Assembly: GCF_002116635.1 (NCBI RefSeq)
Contig: NZ_LQPW01000106.1
Location: 1-60,670, forward strand
Source: Mycobacterium szulgai
GTDB lineage: Bacteria; Actinomycetota; Actinomycetes; Mycobacteriales; Mycobacteriaceae
DNA: 60,670 nt
Direction: 5' to 3'
This document shows, in pieces, positions 20,574-33,633 of this stretch. Numbering within the stretch: the first letter of the stretch is position 1; each line of letters starts with the position of its first letter. The notes below the pieces were generated by a model. That model was given only the letters and a program-made list of their open reading frames with translations, was not told where the DNA came from and searched no databases. The translations under genes and the position numbers were made by a program.

Positions 20574-20984
20574 GTGCCGAATCTGCGGATCCGTCAGGCG
20601 GCTGAGCTGCTGGGAGTCAGCGACGACACCGTCCGCCGATGGATCCAGCAAGGCGCTTTGCCGGTCAGCAACGACTCTTCGGGCCGCAAGGTCATCGACA
20701 GCGAAGTGCTGGCCGAGTTCTCGCGCAACAACGCCCCGGCTCCGCCGCCGGATCCGCTGGGGGTGGCCCGTTCGGCCCGCAACCGCTTCGTCGGGTTGGT
20801 CACCCGGGTGATCAGCGACAAGGTGATGACTCAGGTGGAGATGCAGTGCGGCCCCTTCACCGTGGTGTCGCTGATGAGCACCGACGCGGCCGAGGAGTTG
20901 AAACTGCAGCCCGGCAGCGTCGCCGTGGCCGTCGTCAAGGCCACCACCGTGATCGTCGAAACCGCCGGCGACTACGCCGACTGA
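20574..20984 (+). CDS. Helix-turn-helix protein with a single TOBE/Mop domain
   Basis: The 136-residue protein has an N-terminal excisionase/MerR-type helix-turn-helix, [21 protein letters not shown], a short Pro-rich linker, and a C-terminal TOBE/Mop module ([13 protein letters not shown] ... [22 protein letters not shown]). Mop modules bind molybdate or related oxyanions, so a molybdate-responsive regulator is a reasonable guess. The GTG at 20574 puts the helix-turn-helix right at the N-terminus; a frame from 20541 is possible. Its 3' end overlaps the convergent pyrF by 13 bases. Confidence 0.8.
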   Translation: MPNLRIRQAAELLGVSDDTVRRWIQQGALPVSNDSSGRKVIDSEVLAEFSRNNAPAPPPDPLGVARSARNRFVGLVTRVISDKVMTQVEMQCGPFTVVSLMSTDAAEELKLQPGSVAVAVVKATTVIVETAGDYAD

Positions 20985-21792
20985 AGGTAGGCGACGGCGT
21001 CGCGCATCCGTTCGCCCGCCACCCGCAGTTGCGTCACGTTGGGGCCGGCCCGCAGCACTTCGCGCGACACCGCGGGCAACAACAGGCCCGGTGGCGCGCC
21101 GCCCAGGCCGGCCAGCTGGTCCGGCCGCCCGCCCTGCACGCCCAGCCCAGGCACCAGAACCGGTCCGCCCAAGGCGCTCAGATCCGGCGCCTTGAAAACC
21201 GTCGCACCCACCACCACCCCGACCGATCCGGGCTCTTGCGGTGCCGACCCGTTGATTGCCGCGACGTGGTCGACGATCAGCTGGGCCACGGTGCGGCCGT
21301 CGGCGTCGGCGCCCTGCACGGTCTTTCCCTCCGGGTTGGAGGTCGCTGCCAGCACGAATACCCCCCGGTCGCGTGCCGCGGCCACTTCCAGCAGCGGCCG
21401 CAGCGAACCGAACCCCAGATAGGGCGAAGCGGTCACGGCGTCGGCAGCCAGCGGCGAGTCGCCGGCCCAGGCGTTGGCATAGGCGGCCATCGTCGACCCG
21501 ATGTCGCCACGCTTGGCGTCGGCCAGCACCAACACCCTGTTGTCACGCAGGGCCGCAATAGTGCGCTCCAGCACCACGAATCCGGCCGCGCCATACGCCT
21601 CGAAAAACGCGACCTGTGGTTTGACCACCGCGAAGCCGGCGTACGCCTCGACGCAGATGTCGCAGAAAGCGGTCAGCCCGTCGGCGGTGGCCGGCAGGTC
21701 CCAGGCCCGCAGCAGTTCGGGATGTGGATCGATGCCCAGACACAGCGGCCCCCGGCTTGCCTTCGCCTCGGCCAGCCGCACGCCGAACGTGG

Positions 21793-21796
<4 letters not shown>
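20972..21796 (-). CDS. pyrF: Orotidine 5'-phosphate decarboxylase
   Basis: The 274-residue enzyme decarboxylates OMP to UMP, the last step of de novo UMP synthesis. The active-site segment [18 protein letters not shown] carries the paired Asp/Lys residues of the long-form (type 2) family, preceded by [15 protein letters not shown] at 21796 overlaps the carB stop (GTGA), showing translational coupling. It is the last gene of the pyr operon. Confidence 0.96.
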
Positions 21797-25154
<3,358 letters not shown>

Positions 25155-25155
<1 letters not shown>

Positions 25156-26282
25156 TAGCGGCTTCCTTCCATCAGGTCGACAAACTGGTCGAACAGGTAA
25201 TTGGCATCGTGCGGGCCCGCGGCGGCCTCCGGATGGTATTGCACCGAAAACGCCCGCCCGTCTCTGAGTTTGACGCCTTCGACCACCCCGTCGTTGGCGC
25301 AGGTGTGGCTGACCACGGCCGGGCCGAACGGTGTGTCGAAGGACTGTCCCGCCTCCCCCTCCAGCGCGAAGCCGTGGTTCTGCGCGGTCACCGCGACACG
25401 GCCGGTGGCGTGGTCGATGACGGGGATGTTGATCCCGCGGTGACCGAACACCATCTTGTACGTCGACAAGCCCAGTGCCCGGCCCAGTATCTGATTGCCG
25501 AAACAGACGCCGAACAACGGGATTCCGGCGCCCAGCACCTCTCGGGTGAGCGCCACGACGTGGTCGGCGGTAGCCGGGTCCCCCGGGCCATTGGACAGGA
25601 AAACCCCATCGGGCTTGAGGTCGGCGATCTGGTCGAAGGTGGCCGACGCCGGCAGGACGTGGGTGCGGATGCCGCGCTGGGCGAAGTTGCGCGGGGTGTT
25701 GGTCTTGATGCCGAGGTCCAGAGCGGCGACGACAAACCTCGAAACACCGGGTTGCCCTTCGGGTTCGACGACGTAGACGTCGTCGGTGCTGACCTCGCCG
25801 GCGAGGTCAGCACCCAGCATCGGTTGCTGGGCGCATACCCGCTCGACGAGTTCGCCCGGCTCTGCCAGCGCCGCCCCGGAGAACACCCCGGCCTTCATCG
25901 AGCCGCGACTGCGCAGATGGCGTACTACGGCCCGGGTGTCGATGCCGGCGATCCCGACGATGTGCTGTCGCACGAGCTCGTCCTCCAGCGTGCCGGTGGC
26001 CCGCCAGTTGGAGGCGCGCGGCGACGGGTCGCGCACCGCATAGCCGGCGACCCAGATCTTGTCGCTGCGGCTCTCGGCGTCCTCGTCGTTCCAGCCGGTG
26101 TTGCCGATCTGCGGCGCCGTGGCCACCACGATCTGGCGGTGATAGCTGGGGTCGGTCAGTGTCTCCTGGTAGCCGGACATGCCGGTGGAGAACACGGCTT
26201 CCCCGAGCGTCTGGCCGATGTGGCCGAACGGCTTTCCGGTGAAGACGCGGCCGTCCTCGAGTACCAGCAGGGCTTTGGACAT
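25155..26282 (-). CDS. carA: Carbamoyl-phosphate synthase small (glutaminase) subunit
   Basis: The 375-residue glutamine amidotransferase supplies ammonia to CarB. The class I triad is present: Cys in [12 protein letters not shown], and His and Glu in [10 protein letters not shown]. The N-terminal domain starts [20 protein letters not shown] and has the family [17 protein letters not shown] segment. ATG at 26282 is chosen because the upstream extension of this frame reads through the preceding membrane gene in another frame. It begins 14 bases after that gene. Confidence 0.96.
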
Positions 26283-26296
26283 GGCGCCACTCCTAG

Positions 26297-26794
26297 TCAC
26301 GCAGCCTCCTGTAACCAGTCTGAGTAATCGTCGCGGTTGTTCGCGCGAAACCCGGTGTCGATCTCGATGTCTGACGGCAACCGCCAGCGGATCGCCAAGA
26401 TCCCGTGCCGGGCCACCACCTTGCCTGCGATGCCGCGCTCCATGCGGATCGCCGAAATCGATTCCCGCGGAATCCAAATCGGGCGGGCGCGGATGCGCTG
26501 CATCATGATTCCCTCGGGATAGCGGGTCAGCACCGCCTTGCTGCGGTAGCCGAGATCCCCCGTGGTGACGCGGTCGTTCCACTCCGGCGCCAGTGTGCAG
26601 CCGCAATAGATTCCGCGAGTCGTGACACTGGCCGAGCCCAGGGTTTCGGGCACATCGGGCAGCGTGCCGATCACCTCGTGCTGCCGCTGCGCCTTGCGCC
26701 GCCAGCCCCGCATCATCAACTGGATCACCACCGCGATCACCACTACCAGCACCGCCGCGAAGATCAGCGATCCCAACAGCGTGCCGGAGTTCAT
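26297..26794 (-). CDS. Membrane protein with PH-like domain in the pyr operon (Rv1382-like)
   Basis: The 165-residue protein has one N-terminal transmembrane helix (about residues 8-27, GSLIFAAVLVVVIAVVIQL), a basic RGWRRKAQR stop-transfer stretch and a cytosolic beta-rich domain resembling bacterial PH domains. The same small gene lies between pyrC and carA in M. tuberculosis, where its function is unknown. It sits 61 bases after pyrC and 14 before carA, so it is co-transcribed with the pyrimidine genes. Confidence 0.85.
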   Translation of the reverse strand: MNSGTLLGSLIFAAVLVVVIAVVIQLMMRGWRRKAQRQHEVIGTLPDVPETLGSASVTTRGIYCGCTLAPEWNDRVTTGDLGYRSKAVLTRYPEGIMMQRIRARPIWIPRESISAIRMERGIAGKVVARHGILAIRWRLPSDIEIDTGFRANNRDDYSDWLQEAA

Positions 26795-26855
26795 GTGCGC
26801 CGCTCCTCCCTGCTGTCCGCGATCGCAGTGCCCTGTTCATCGTCGCCGGCGCGGT

Positions 26856-28148
26856 TCATACCGGGCTCTTCCCGTCCCGAGCAGTGATCTTTCCGCGCAG
26901 CAGAGTGGCGGTCACCTTCGCCGGCAGCGTCATCGACTCGAATGGGGTGTTGGCCGACCTGCTGGCCAGCTCGGTTCCGCTGACCGTCCACGTCGCGTCG
27001 GGGTCCACCACGGTGAGGTTGGCCGGCTCCCCCACTTCCAGCAGACGGCCCTGGTCGGGCAGGCCGACGATGCGCGCCGGGTTCTCGCTCATCACCCGCG
27101 CCACATCACGCCAGCTCAACAGGCCCGGTGTCACCATCGTCTGGACTACCACCGACAACGCCGTCTGCAGCCCCAGCATGCCGGGCCGGGCCGCAGCGAA
27201 CTCGACGCACTTCTCGTGCTCGGCGTGCGGAGCATGGTCGGTGGCCACACAGTCGATCACCCCGTCGGCGAGCGCCTGCCGCAGCGCCGTCGCGTCGGCG
27301 GCTTCGCGCAGCGGCGGGTTCACCCGATTCACCCCGTTGTAACTGGCCAGTCTGCTGTCGTCGAGCAAAAGGTGATGCGGCGTGACCTCGGCGGTGATCG
27401 AAATGCCTTGCGCCTTAGCCCATTTCAGAATCTCAACGGTACCGGCGGTGGAGGCGTGGCAGATGTGCACGCGGGCGCCGGCGTCGCGGGCCAGCAAGGC
27501 GTCGCGGGCGACGATGGATTCCTCGGCGGCCCTGGGCCATCCCGAAAGGCCCAGCCGTGCCGCCGTCGGCCCCTCGTGCGCCACGGCGCCGACGGTAAGC
27601 CTGGGTTCCTCGGCGTGCTGGGCGATCAGCACGCCCAGGCCGGTGGCGTATTCCAGGGCCCGGCGCATCACCAGCGGATCGTGCACGCAGCTGCCGTCGT
27701 CGGAGAACATGCGCACCTGTGCGGCACCGGCGTGCATCATTCCCATCTCGGTCAGCTCGACTCCGGCCAGCCCGACGGTGACCGCACCGACCGGGTGCAC
27801 GTCGACCAGGCCGACCTGCTGACCGCGGTGCCAGACGTGGTCGGTGACCACCGGGCTGTCAGCGACCGGGTTGGTGTTGGCCATCGCGAACACCGCGGTG
27901 TAGCCACCCAAAGCCGCTGCCGCCGAACCTGTTTCGATGTCTTCGGCGTATTCGCGGCCGGGCTCGCGCAGGTGAGTGTGCAGGTCGACGAAGCCGGGCA
28001 GCAGCACGTGACCGGTGGCATCGATGACGTCGGCCGTATCGGGAATGTCGAGCCCGGGCCCGATGTCGGCGATCTGACCATCATCGGCGAGGACATCGAC
28101 CCGGTCCCCTTCGCCGTACAACCGCACACCGCGGATCAGCACGCTCAC
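26856..28148 (-). CDS. pyrC: Dihydroorotase
   Basis: The 430-residue enzyme belongs to the type I (amidohydrolase) class that cyclises carbamoyl-aspartate. Metal-ligand motifs are clear: [11 protein letters not shown] near residue 58, the later CHAS histidine and the Asp in ATDHAPH. The GTG start overlaps the pyrB stop as GTGA. Confidence 0.96.
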   Translation of the reverse strand: MSVLIRGVRLYGEGDRVDVLADDGQIADIGPGLDIPDTADVIDATGHVLLPGFVDLHTHLREPGREYAEDIETGSAAAALGGYTAVFAMANTNPVADSPVVTDHVWHRGQQVGLVDVHPVGAVTVGLAGVELTEMGMMHAGAAQVRMFSDDGSCVHDPLVMRRALEYATGLGVLIAQHAEEPRLTVGAVAHEGPTAARLGLSGWPRAAEESIVARDALLARDAGARVHICHASTAGTVEILKWAKAQGISITAEVTPHHLLLDDSRLASYNGVNRVNPPLREAADATALRQALADGVIDCVATDHAPHAEHEKCVEFAAARPGMLGLQTALSVVVQTMVTPGLLSWRDVARVMSENPARIVGLPDQGRLLEVGEPANLTVVDPDATWTVSGTELASRSANTPFESMTLPAKVTATLLRGKITARDGKSPV

Positions 28149-29098
28149 GCTGCCACCTCTTCCGCACCGACCAGTACATGGAACAGCACCGCCATGCGCA
28201 CGTGCACTCCGTTGGAAACCTGTTGCAGCACAGCCGATTGCGAGGAGTCGGCTACCGAGGAGGAGATCTCCATGCCACGCAGCATCGGCCCCGGGTGCAG
28301 CACCACGGCGTGACCGGGCAGCAGCGCCTGGCGCCGGGCGGACAAGCCGTACAGCGACGAGTACTCGCGCACCGACGGGAAAAAGCCTCCGTTCATCCGC
28401 TCGGCCTGGACCCGCAACATGAGCACTGCATCGGCCGCGGGCAGTTCGGCATCGAAGTCGTTGGACACTGTCACCGGCCAGCCGTCCACCCCGACGGGGA
28501 GCAGGGTCGGCGGCGCCACCAGCACCACCTCGGCGCCCAGCGTGTGCAGCAGCATCACATTGGACCGGGCCACCCGGCTGTGCAGGACATCGCCGACGAT
28601 GACGACCCGCCGGCCGTCGATGCCGCCGAGGCGCTGCCGGATGGTCAGCGCGTCCAGCAGCGCCTGGGTCGGGTGCTCGTGGGTGCCGTCACCGGCGTTG
28701 ATCACAGACGGGCCGGAGTCGTTGTCTGCAAACGAGCCAGTCCAGTCGGCCAGCAGCTGGGCGGCACCGGATGCGGGATGGCGAATGATCAGCGCGTCGG
28801 CGCCGGCCGCCCGCAACGTCAGCGCGGTATCGCGCAGCGACTCCCCCTTGCCCACCGAGGAGCCCGCGGCACTGACATTGACGACGTCGGCGCTCATCCA
28901 CTTGCCGGCCACTTCGAACGAAACCCGGGTGCGGGTGGAGTTCTCGTAGAACATGGTGATCACGGTGCGCCCGCGCAGCGTGGGCAGTTTCTTGATCTCG
29001 CGGCCCACCAGCGCCTCGGCGAAGCGGTCGGCGTCGTCGAGGATCGCCGTGGCGTCATCGCGGGACAGGTCACCGGCGGCCAGCAGGTGTCTGGTCAC
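28145..29098 (-). CDS. pyrB: Aspartate carbamoyltransferase catalytic chain
   Basis: The 317-residue enzyme condenses carbamoyl phosphate with aspartate. The carbamoyl-phosphate-binding motif is in [13 protein letters not shown], and [18 protein letters not shown] and [10 protein letters not shown] are further family signatures. No pyrI regulatory chain is present, as usual when the operon is controlled by PyrR. GTG start and upstream pyrR stop overlap as GTGA. Confidence 0.97.
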   Translation of the reverse strand: MTRHLLAAGDLSRDDATAILDDADRFAEALVGREIKKLPTLRGRTVITMFYENSTRTRVSFEVAGKWMSADVVNVSAAGSSVGKGESLRDTALTLRAAGADALIIRHPASGAAQLLADWTGSFADNDSGPSVINAGDGTHEHPTQALLDALTIRQRLGGIDGRRVVIVGDVLHSRVARSNVMLLHTLGAEVVLVAPPTLLPVGVDGWPVTVSNDFDAELPAADAVLMLRVQAERMNGGFFPSVREYSSLYGLSARRQALLPGHAVVLHPGPMLRGMEISSSVADSSQSAVLQQVSNGVHVRMAVLFHVLVGAEEVAA

Positions 29099-29655
29099 GA
29101 CGCACCTCCGCGGTCGATCATCACGGCATCGCGGCCGTCGGACTCGCGCAGCTGCACGTGCACGCTCTCGCTGCGGGACGTGGGCACGTTCTTGCCGACA
29201 TAGTCAGCGCGCACCGGCAGTTCCCGATGGCCGCGGTCGACCAGCACAGCCAACTGAATCGCCCGCGGACGACCCACATCGCGCAGCGCGTCCAGAGCGG
29301 AGCGCACCGACCGGCCGGAGTAGAGCACGTCGTCGACGAGGATCACCAGCGCGTCATCGATGCCCCCAGGCGGGATGGTCGTCTCGGCCAGCGGGCGCGG
29401 CGGCTTGATCATCAGGTCGTCGCGGTACAGGGTGATGTCCAGGGCGCCGTGGCCCACTTCGATTCCGCTGTATTCGCCGATATTGGTGGCCAGGCGGCTG
29501 GCCAGAATCACGCCGCGGGTCGGGATACCCAGCAACACCACGCGCGGCGAATCAGGATTGTCCAGCGCGGTTTTTTCGATGATCTGGTGCGCCATACGGG
29601 AAACGGTGCGACCGACGTCGGCCGCTGACATCAATTCTCGCGATCCAGCACCCAT
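29095..29655 (-). CDS. pyrR: PyrR, RNA-binding regulator of the pyr operon / uracil phosphoribosyltransferase
   Basis: The 186-residue protein has the PRPP-binding loop [21 protein letters not shown] and the [24 protein letters not shown]-terminus of PyrR. It senses UMP and binds pyr mRNA. ATG at 29655 is chosen from the match to M. tuberculosis PyrR; a frame from 29751 would run through the RNA leader. An AAGGAGG lies 12 bases upstream, a slightly long spacing. It is the first gene of the operon and probably regulates its own message. Confidence 0.95.
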   Translation of the reverse strand: MGAGSRELMSAADVGRTVSRMAHQIIEKTALDNPDSPRVVLLGIPTRGVILASRLATNIGEYSGIEVGHGALDITLYRDDLMIKPPRPLAETTIPPGGIDDALVILVDDVLYSGRSVRSALDALRDVGRPRAIQLAVLVDRGHRELPVRADYVGKNVPTSRSESVHVQLRESDGRDAVMIDRGGAS

Positions 29656-29696
29656 GCGAGAGCTTGACCTCCTTCTCCGCCTCTCTGGACGGATCG
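29641..29696 (-). promoter_or_regulatory. PyrR-binding RNA element overlapping the pyrR translation start
   Basis: In the mRNA sense, GTCCAGAGAGGC (29690-29679) matches the conserved core of PyrR-binding loops. It is followed by AAGGAGG (29674-29668) and the pyrR ATG (29655). CGATCC at 29696-29691 can pair with GGATCG at 29646-29641, and inner GAGAG can pair with CTCTC, so the ribosome-binding site lies inside the hairpin. No terminator is visible. This fits the translational repression by PyrR described for M. smegmatis. Confidence 0.75.
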
Positions 29697-29719
29697 TTAA
29701 AGGATGTCGACTGCGGGGC

Positions 29720-29725
29720 AGCCTA
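29720..29725 (-). promoter_or_regulatory. Possible -10 of the pyr operon
   Basis: TAGGCT preceded by GTGT lies about 65 bases upstream of the pyrR ATG in the minus sense, leaving room for the PyrR leader. No good -35 is seen, so this is tentative. Confidence 0.35.
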
Positions 29726-29825
29726 ACACGGCCCAGCCCCGATGACCGCATGGCGTCGAGACTGGGTTCAGCGCTAGTCCAAGGCCCGTCAGCGGTACTG
29801 CGGACGCAGTCTCGACGCAGCCCCT

Positions 29826-29857
29826 ACTACCCTGACGGACCGGACTACCCTGACGGA
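29826..29857 (+). repeat. Direct repeat immediately before the methyltransferase start
   Basis: The 14-base sequence ACTACCCTGACGGA occurs at 29826-29839 and 29844-29857, a period of 18 bases, ending one base before the ATG. The second copy includes TACCCT, a plausible -10 that would start transcription at or next to the ATG. Confidence 0.6.
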
Positions 29858-29858
29858 A

Positions 29859-30512
29859 ATGACAGGCCCCAGCTCCCCCCAGCGCATTGACTTCGACGCC
29901 CTCTACCGCGGTGAAAGCCCGGGCGAAGGCCGTCCCGCGGTAGCCACACCACCATGGGATACCAAGGCGCCCAAGGAGAGTGTCATCAGCTGGCAATCCA
30001 ACGGCTGGGTCAGCGGTGACGTGCTGGACATCGGCTGCGGGCTCGGCGACAACGCGGTCTACCTGGCCAAGCAAGGACACCGGGTGACCGGTCTCGACAT
30101 CTCCCCGACCGCGCTGATCACCGCTGAACGCCGCGCCAAGGACGCCGGAGCCGAGGTGACGTTCGCGGTGGCCGACTCCACCAAACTCGAGGGTTACACC
30201 GGCGCGTTCGACACCGTGATCGACAGCGGCATGTTTCATTGCCTCGACGACGACGGCAAGTGCAGCTACGCCGCCGCGGTACACCGCGCCACCCGGCCGG
30301 GTGCCACTCTGCTGCTCAGCTGCTTCTCCGACGCCAACCCGCCGAACGAGGAGTGGCCGCGTCCGTCGGTATCCGAGCAGACTTTGCGCGAAGTGTTCGG
30401 CGGCGCCGGCTGGGACATCACGTCGCTCGAGCCCGTCACGGTGCGCCGCGAGGTGGACGGCACCGAGGTGGAGATGGCGTTCTGGAACGTGCGCGCGCAG
30501 CGTCGCGACTAG
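29859..30512 (+). CDS. Class I SAM-dependent methyltransferase (Rv1377c-like)
   Basis: The 217-residue protein has the Rossmann motif [17 protein letters not shown] near residue 50, motif II acidic end GLDIS, and [10 protein letters not shown] as the motif IV region. The N-terminal [13 protein letters not shown] and PPWDTK segment resembles TehB/thiopurine-methyltransferase-like families acting on small molecules. The substrate is unknown. It is divergent from pyrR and convergent with the sulfotransferase gene, stops overlapping. There is no ribosome-binding site at normal distance, consistent with a leaderless message. Confidence 0.85.
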   Translation: MTGPSSPQRIDFDALYRGESPGEGRPAVATPPWDTKAPKESVISWQSNGWVSGDVLDIGCGLGDNAVYLAKQGHRVTGLDISPTALITAERRAKDAGAEVTFAVADSTKLEGYTGAFDTVIDSGMFHCLDDDGKCSYAAAVHRATRPGATLLLSCFSDANPPNEEWPRPSVSEQTLREVFGGAGWDITSLEPVTVRREVDGTEVEMAFWNVRAQRRD

Positions 30513-31489
30513 GCGGGGTCCAGACCGCGGCGGCCCTCGTGCGCCCACGCCAGTAGGTCCGGCGTGGCGAGCTGGTTGATGCGGTCGTAGTAGCGCCGGT
30601 AGACACGCTCGTCGAAGAAGTCCCGCCATTCGCCGCTGCCGCCGGCCCGAAAGAAGCGCTCGTTGCTCCGCCAGACCCCTTCGGCGGAGTCGGGTGCCAG
30701 ATCGGCGGCGCGTGCCCGCATCGCGTCGAGGGTGGCGTGCTGCGCCAGCTCGGCGGCGCGGCCGCGGCCGACGTCTAAGCCGAGAACCCCTGCGAGACGG
30801 ATGATTTCGACCACCAGATCGCTACGGTAGTCGGTGTAGTGGAACATCGCCACGTTGGGCAGCTGCCGACGGGACCAGATGGTGTGGAAGTGGTGCAGGA
30901 TGTTGGCCAGTGAGCCCATCTGCCGAGCGGGGGGTGGGGGCGCCGGCCCGCCGCGGGGCCCCAGGAACGGTGGCGGCGTGCCCGGAATCTCGGGCGGCAT
31001 GATGGGCCCCTCCATCCAGGCCTGAAAGGCGCGGACCGGGCTGGGGTCATCCAGCCGGCCACCCTGTAGCCGCCGATCGAGGATGGTGTCATTCATGTTG
31101 TCCCACTGGAACAATTCCGACATCGCGGCGTCGCGCGGATCGCGACCCACTCCGATGTAGGTGACCCGCTCGTCGAGGACCAGGCCGTCCAGCGGCGTGT
31201 GGGTCTTGATGAACCGTCGATGGCGCTGGGCGTTGAGGGCGGCGACGACCTCCTCGATGGGCCGCGCGGTGCGGTCGAGCCACGGCGACACCGCCGACAG
31301 CGGCCCCGGCAGCTGCGGCCCGTCGAAGACGAGCAGCGAGATCAGCCGCTGGGTCAGGGTCACACCACACTTCGACGGCGCGGAGATGACGATGTCGCCC
31401 GCGCGCAACTGCAGCGCGTCCCAGCGCAGGTTATCGCTGATCCAGGTGCGATACAGCGTTCGACTGGTGGTCCGGCTGGTGGTCACCAT
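30509..31489 (-). CDS. Sulfotransferase, divergent second copy
   Basis: The 326-residue protein is a paralogue of the gene upstream (shared [30 protein letters not shown] and [14 protein letters not shown]). The 5'-phosphosulfate loop is altered: [11 protein letters not shown] (Lys40 kept, usual T-T-W changed to V-T-L). KTHTPLD carries the candidate catalytic His and GRDPRD the 3'-phosphate contact. A Pro/Gly-rich insert (residues ~170-190, [19 protein letters not shown]) is absent from the sister. ATG at 31489 overlaps the stop of the upstream copy by 7 bases, so it is the last gene of the desaturase-pks18-sulfotransferase operon. The M. tuberculosis relative is Rv1373, reported as a glycolipid sulfotransferase. 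Confidence 0.85.
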   Translation of the reverse strand: MVTTSRTTSRTLYRTWISDNLRWDALQLRAGDIVISAPSKCGVTLTQRLISLLVFDGPQLPGPLSAVSPWLDRTARPIEEVVAALNAQRHRRFIKTHTPLDGLVLDERVTYIGVGRDPRDAAMSELFQWDNMNDTILDRRLQGGRLDDPSPVRAFQAWMEGPIMPPEIPGTPPPFLGPRGGPAPPPPARQMGSLANILHHFHTIWSRRQLPNVAMFHYTDYRSDLVVEIIRLAGVLGLDVGRGRAAELAQHATLDAMRARAADLAPDSAEGVWRSNERFFRAGGSGEWRDFFDERVYRRYYDRINQLATPDLLAWAHEGRRGLDPA

Positions 31490-32442
31490 GGCGCCCCCCG
31501 GCGGCCCTGGTGGGCCCAGGCGACCAGCTCGGGACCGCCGAGCTGTTCGGCGATTTCGGCCGCACGCTCGGGGTAGCGCCGATGCTCGGCCTCGGTGAAG
31601 ATCTCCGGCCACCGTCCGCGCCCGCCCGTCCGGAAGAACGGATCGTCTTCGCGCCGAACGTCTTTGGGATGCAGGCCGGCTGTGGCGCGCGGCGCGAGCT
31701 GGGCGGACTGCGAGCGCATCGCCGCCAGGGTGGCGTGCTCGGCGAGCTCGGCGGCCCGGTCGGGCCCGAGCTCCACGCCGAGGACCACAGCCAGGCGCAT
31801 CAGCTCTCCGGCCAGATCGGCCTGGTAGTCGGCATAGTGGAACAGGGCTACGTTGGGTAGTTCGCGGCGGGACCAGAACGAGTCGAAGTGATGCAGGATG
31901 GTGGCCAGCGACGCGATCCCCTCGGTGGGGGTGACCGGCCCTTCCATCCAGATGCGCAGCACTTCGAGCGGACCGAATTCGCCGCCGAAGTCACGGCGAA
32001 TGGGCGGCCAAGGTTCGCCCTCGGGTCCGGTGGCCTCGCGCAGTGCGCGCATCCGGTCGTGCTCGGCCAGCATCGACATCGCCGCGTCGCGCGGATCGCG
32101 ACCCACCCCGATGTAGGTGACGCGGTCATCCAGCGGCAGACCGTCCAGCGGCGTGTGGGTCTTGATGAACCGCCGGTGCCGCTGTGCGCTTAGCGCGGCC
32201 ACGACGTGCTCGACGGGCTGTGCCGTCAGATCCAGCCACGGCGACACCAGATGCAACGGCCCCGGCAATTGCGGCCCGTCGAAAACGAGCAGCGACACCA
32301 GCCGCTGCGTCCAGGTGGTGCCGCATTTGGGAGGGGCGGAGATGACGATGTCGCCGTCGCGCAATTGCAAAGCATCCCAGCGCAGGTTGTCACTCATCCA
32401 GGAGCGGTACAGGACGCGGCCTTTGTCGGTAAGCGAAGACAC
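31483..32442 (-). CDS. Sulfotransferase (Rv1373-like)
   Basis: The 319-residue enzyme transfers sulfate from PAPS to a hydroxyl acceptor. The phosphosulfate-binding loop [11 protein letters not shown] (Lys39, Gly41, Thr42-Thr43, Trp44) is intact, as are [10 protein letters not shown] and [14 protein letters not shown]. It starts 12 bases after the pks18 stop and overlaps its paralogue downstream. The context suggests an acceptor derived from the type III PKS product or another lipid; that is inference. Confidence 0.9.
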   Translation of the reverse strand: MSSLTDKGRVLYRSWMSDNLRWDALQLRDGDIVISAPPKCGTTWTQRLVSLLVFDGPQLPGPLHLVSPWLDLTAQPVEHVVAALSAQRHRRFIKTHTPLDGLPLDDRVTYIGVGRDPRDAAMSMLAEHDRMRALREATGPEGEPWPPIRRDFGGEFGPLEVLRIWMEGPVTPTEGIASLATILHHFDSFWSRRELPNVALFHYADYQADLAGELMRLAVVLGVELGPDRAAELAEHATLAAMRSQSAQLAPRATAGLHPKDVRREDDPFFRTGGRGRWPEIFTEAEHRRYPERAAEIAEQLGGPELVAWAHQGRRGAPW

Positions 32443-32454
32443 GATGACTCCTGT

Positions 32455-33633
32455 TCACCGGTAGATGATGTCGAACAGCATGCCCTCGATAGTGACGCCG
32501 GGCGCGAACGCGAACGCCACGCCCGTGCGGATGGGCTTGGTGAGAGCCGAATCCGCCTGCTGCACCATCATTTCCAGTACGAAGAGCAGCGACACGCTCA
32601 GCATGTTGCCGAACCGGGCCAGCACCTCCCAGCTGGGTGCCGCCAGGTGGGAGGGAATGGCCAGCGAGCGCGCCGACTCCTCGATGATCTTGGGGCCGCC
32701 CGGATGGATAGCCCATAGATCGATGTCGGATTTGGCTAACCCGTTGTCCCGCAACATCTCGGCGATCACCGGTTCGACACCGGCATAGATGTAGTTCGGC
32801 AGGTTCTCGGAGAGCTCGCAGGTGATGCCGTTGTGGTTGATGCCCAGCACGATGCCGTCTTCGGCGTCGTCGAGCAGCTGGCTGAAACTACTGCGGATCA
32901 CCACTTTGCCGGGCTCGAGTTTCTCGTGGACCTGGCTGGCGCCGATCACCACCGCCGCGCAGCCGTCACCGAACAGGCTGTGGATCACGACGTCGTTGAT
33001 GTCGTCGGCGAAAACAGCGTTCACCGAACACAATTCGATGCACACCACCAGGGCCTTCATCGCCGGGTGGGACCGCACGTAGTTGGTGGCCGTGCGGATG
33101 GCGTTCATGGCGGCCGCGCATCCCATGAAGTTGACCACGACCCGCGAAATTGATCGGGACAGCCCGAGCTGCTTGACGATCGCGGCATCCACGCCCGGAG
33201 CGATGAATCCGGTACTGGTGACGAACACCAGCATCCCGATCTCGTCGACTCGGTGCGGAACCCCGGCCAGCGCACGACCGCTCACCTCGACCGCCAGCGG
33301 AACCGCATGCCGGTAGAACAGCTCCATCCGCTCCCGGATGGTGGCGGGTTGCCGGCGGAACGCATCGAAGCCTGCGTCGAGCGGGTCGACCGCCATTCGG
33401 CGGGTGTCGATCATCGTCTTCTGGTAAATCCGGGAAACTCGTTCGTGCTGTTCGGGATTGGTGAAATAACCGGCAACCCGGACGGCGGCGTCGGACTGCT
33501 TGACCGCCTCGGGCGGCGTACCGGTCGCGATGCTTTCGATCACCGCGACCGTGGTCGGCGGTGCCGGCGGCAGCTGGGCAAGATCAACGAGAGGGTCGAC
33601 TTGCGGGGCGCCGCCCTCGGCTGTGGTGCTCAT
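32455..33633 (-). CDS. pks18: Type III polyketide synthase PKS18 (alkylpyrone synthase)
   Basis: The 392-residue chalcone-synthase-family enzyme closely follows M. tuberculosis PKS18 (Rv1372), which makes tri- and tetraketide alpha-pyrones from long-chain acyl-CoA and malonyl-CoA. The catalytic triad is visible as Cys172 (NFMGCAAAMN), His310 (AIHPGGPK) and Asn343 (RFGNMLS). ATG at 33633 overlaps the desaturase stop (ATGA), and the frame's extension to 33816 is not real protein. Its place directly after a fatty-acid desaturase suggests an unsaturated acyl starter or product. Confidence 0.96.
   Translation of the reverse strand: MSTTAEGGAPQVDPLVDLAQLPPAPPTTVAVIESIATGTPPEAVKQSDAAVRVAGYFTNPEQHERVSRIYQKTMIDTRRMAVDPLDAGFDAFRRQPATIRERMELFYRHAVPLAVEVSGRALAGVPHRVDEIGMLVFVTSTGFIAPGVDAAIVKQLGLSRSISRVVVNFMGCAAAMNAIRTATNYVRSHPAMKALVVCIELCSVNAVFADDINDVVIHSLFGDGCAAVVIGASQVHEKLEPGKVVIRSSFSQLLDDAEDGIVLGINHNGITCELSENLPNYIYAGVEPVIAEMLRDNGLAKSDIDLWAIHPGGPKIIEESARSLAIPSHLAAPSWEVLARFGNMLSVSLLFVLEMMVQQADSALTKPIRTGVAFAFAPGVTIEGMLFDIIYR

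Noticed and set aside
29697..30629. A 310-residue minus-strand frame over the methyltransferase
   Set aside because: The plus-strand frame has clear methyltransferase motifs; the minus frame has none and spans the pyrR leader.
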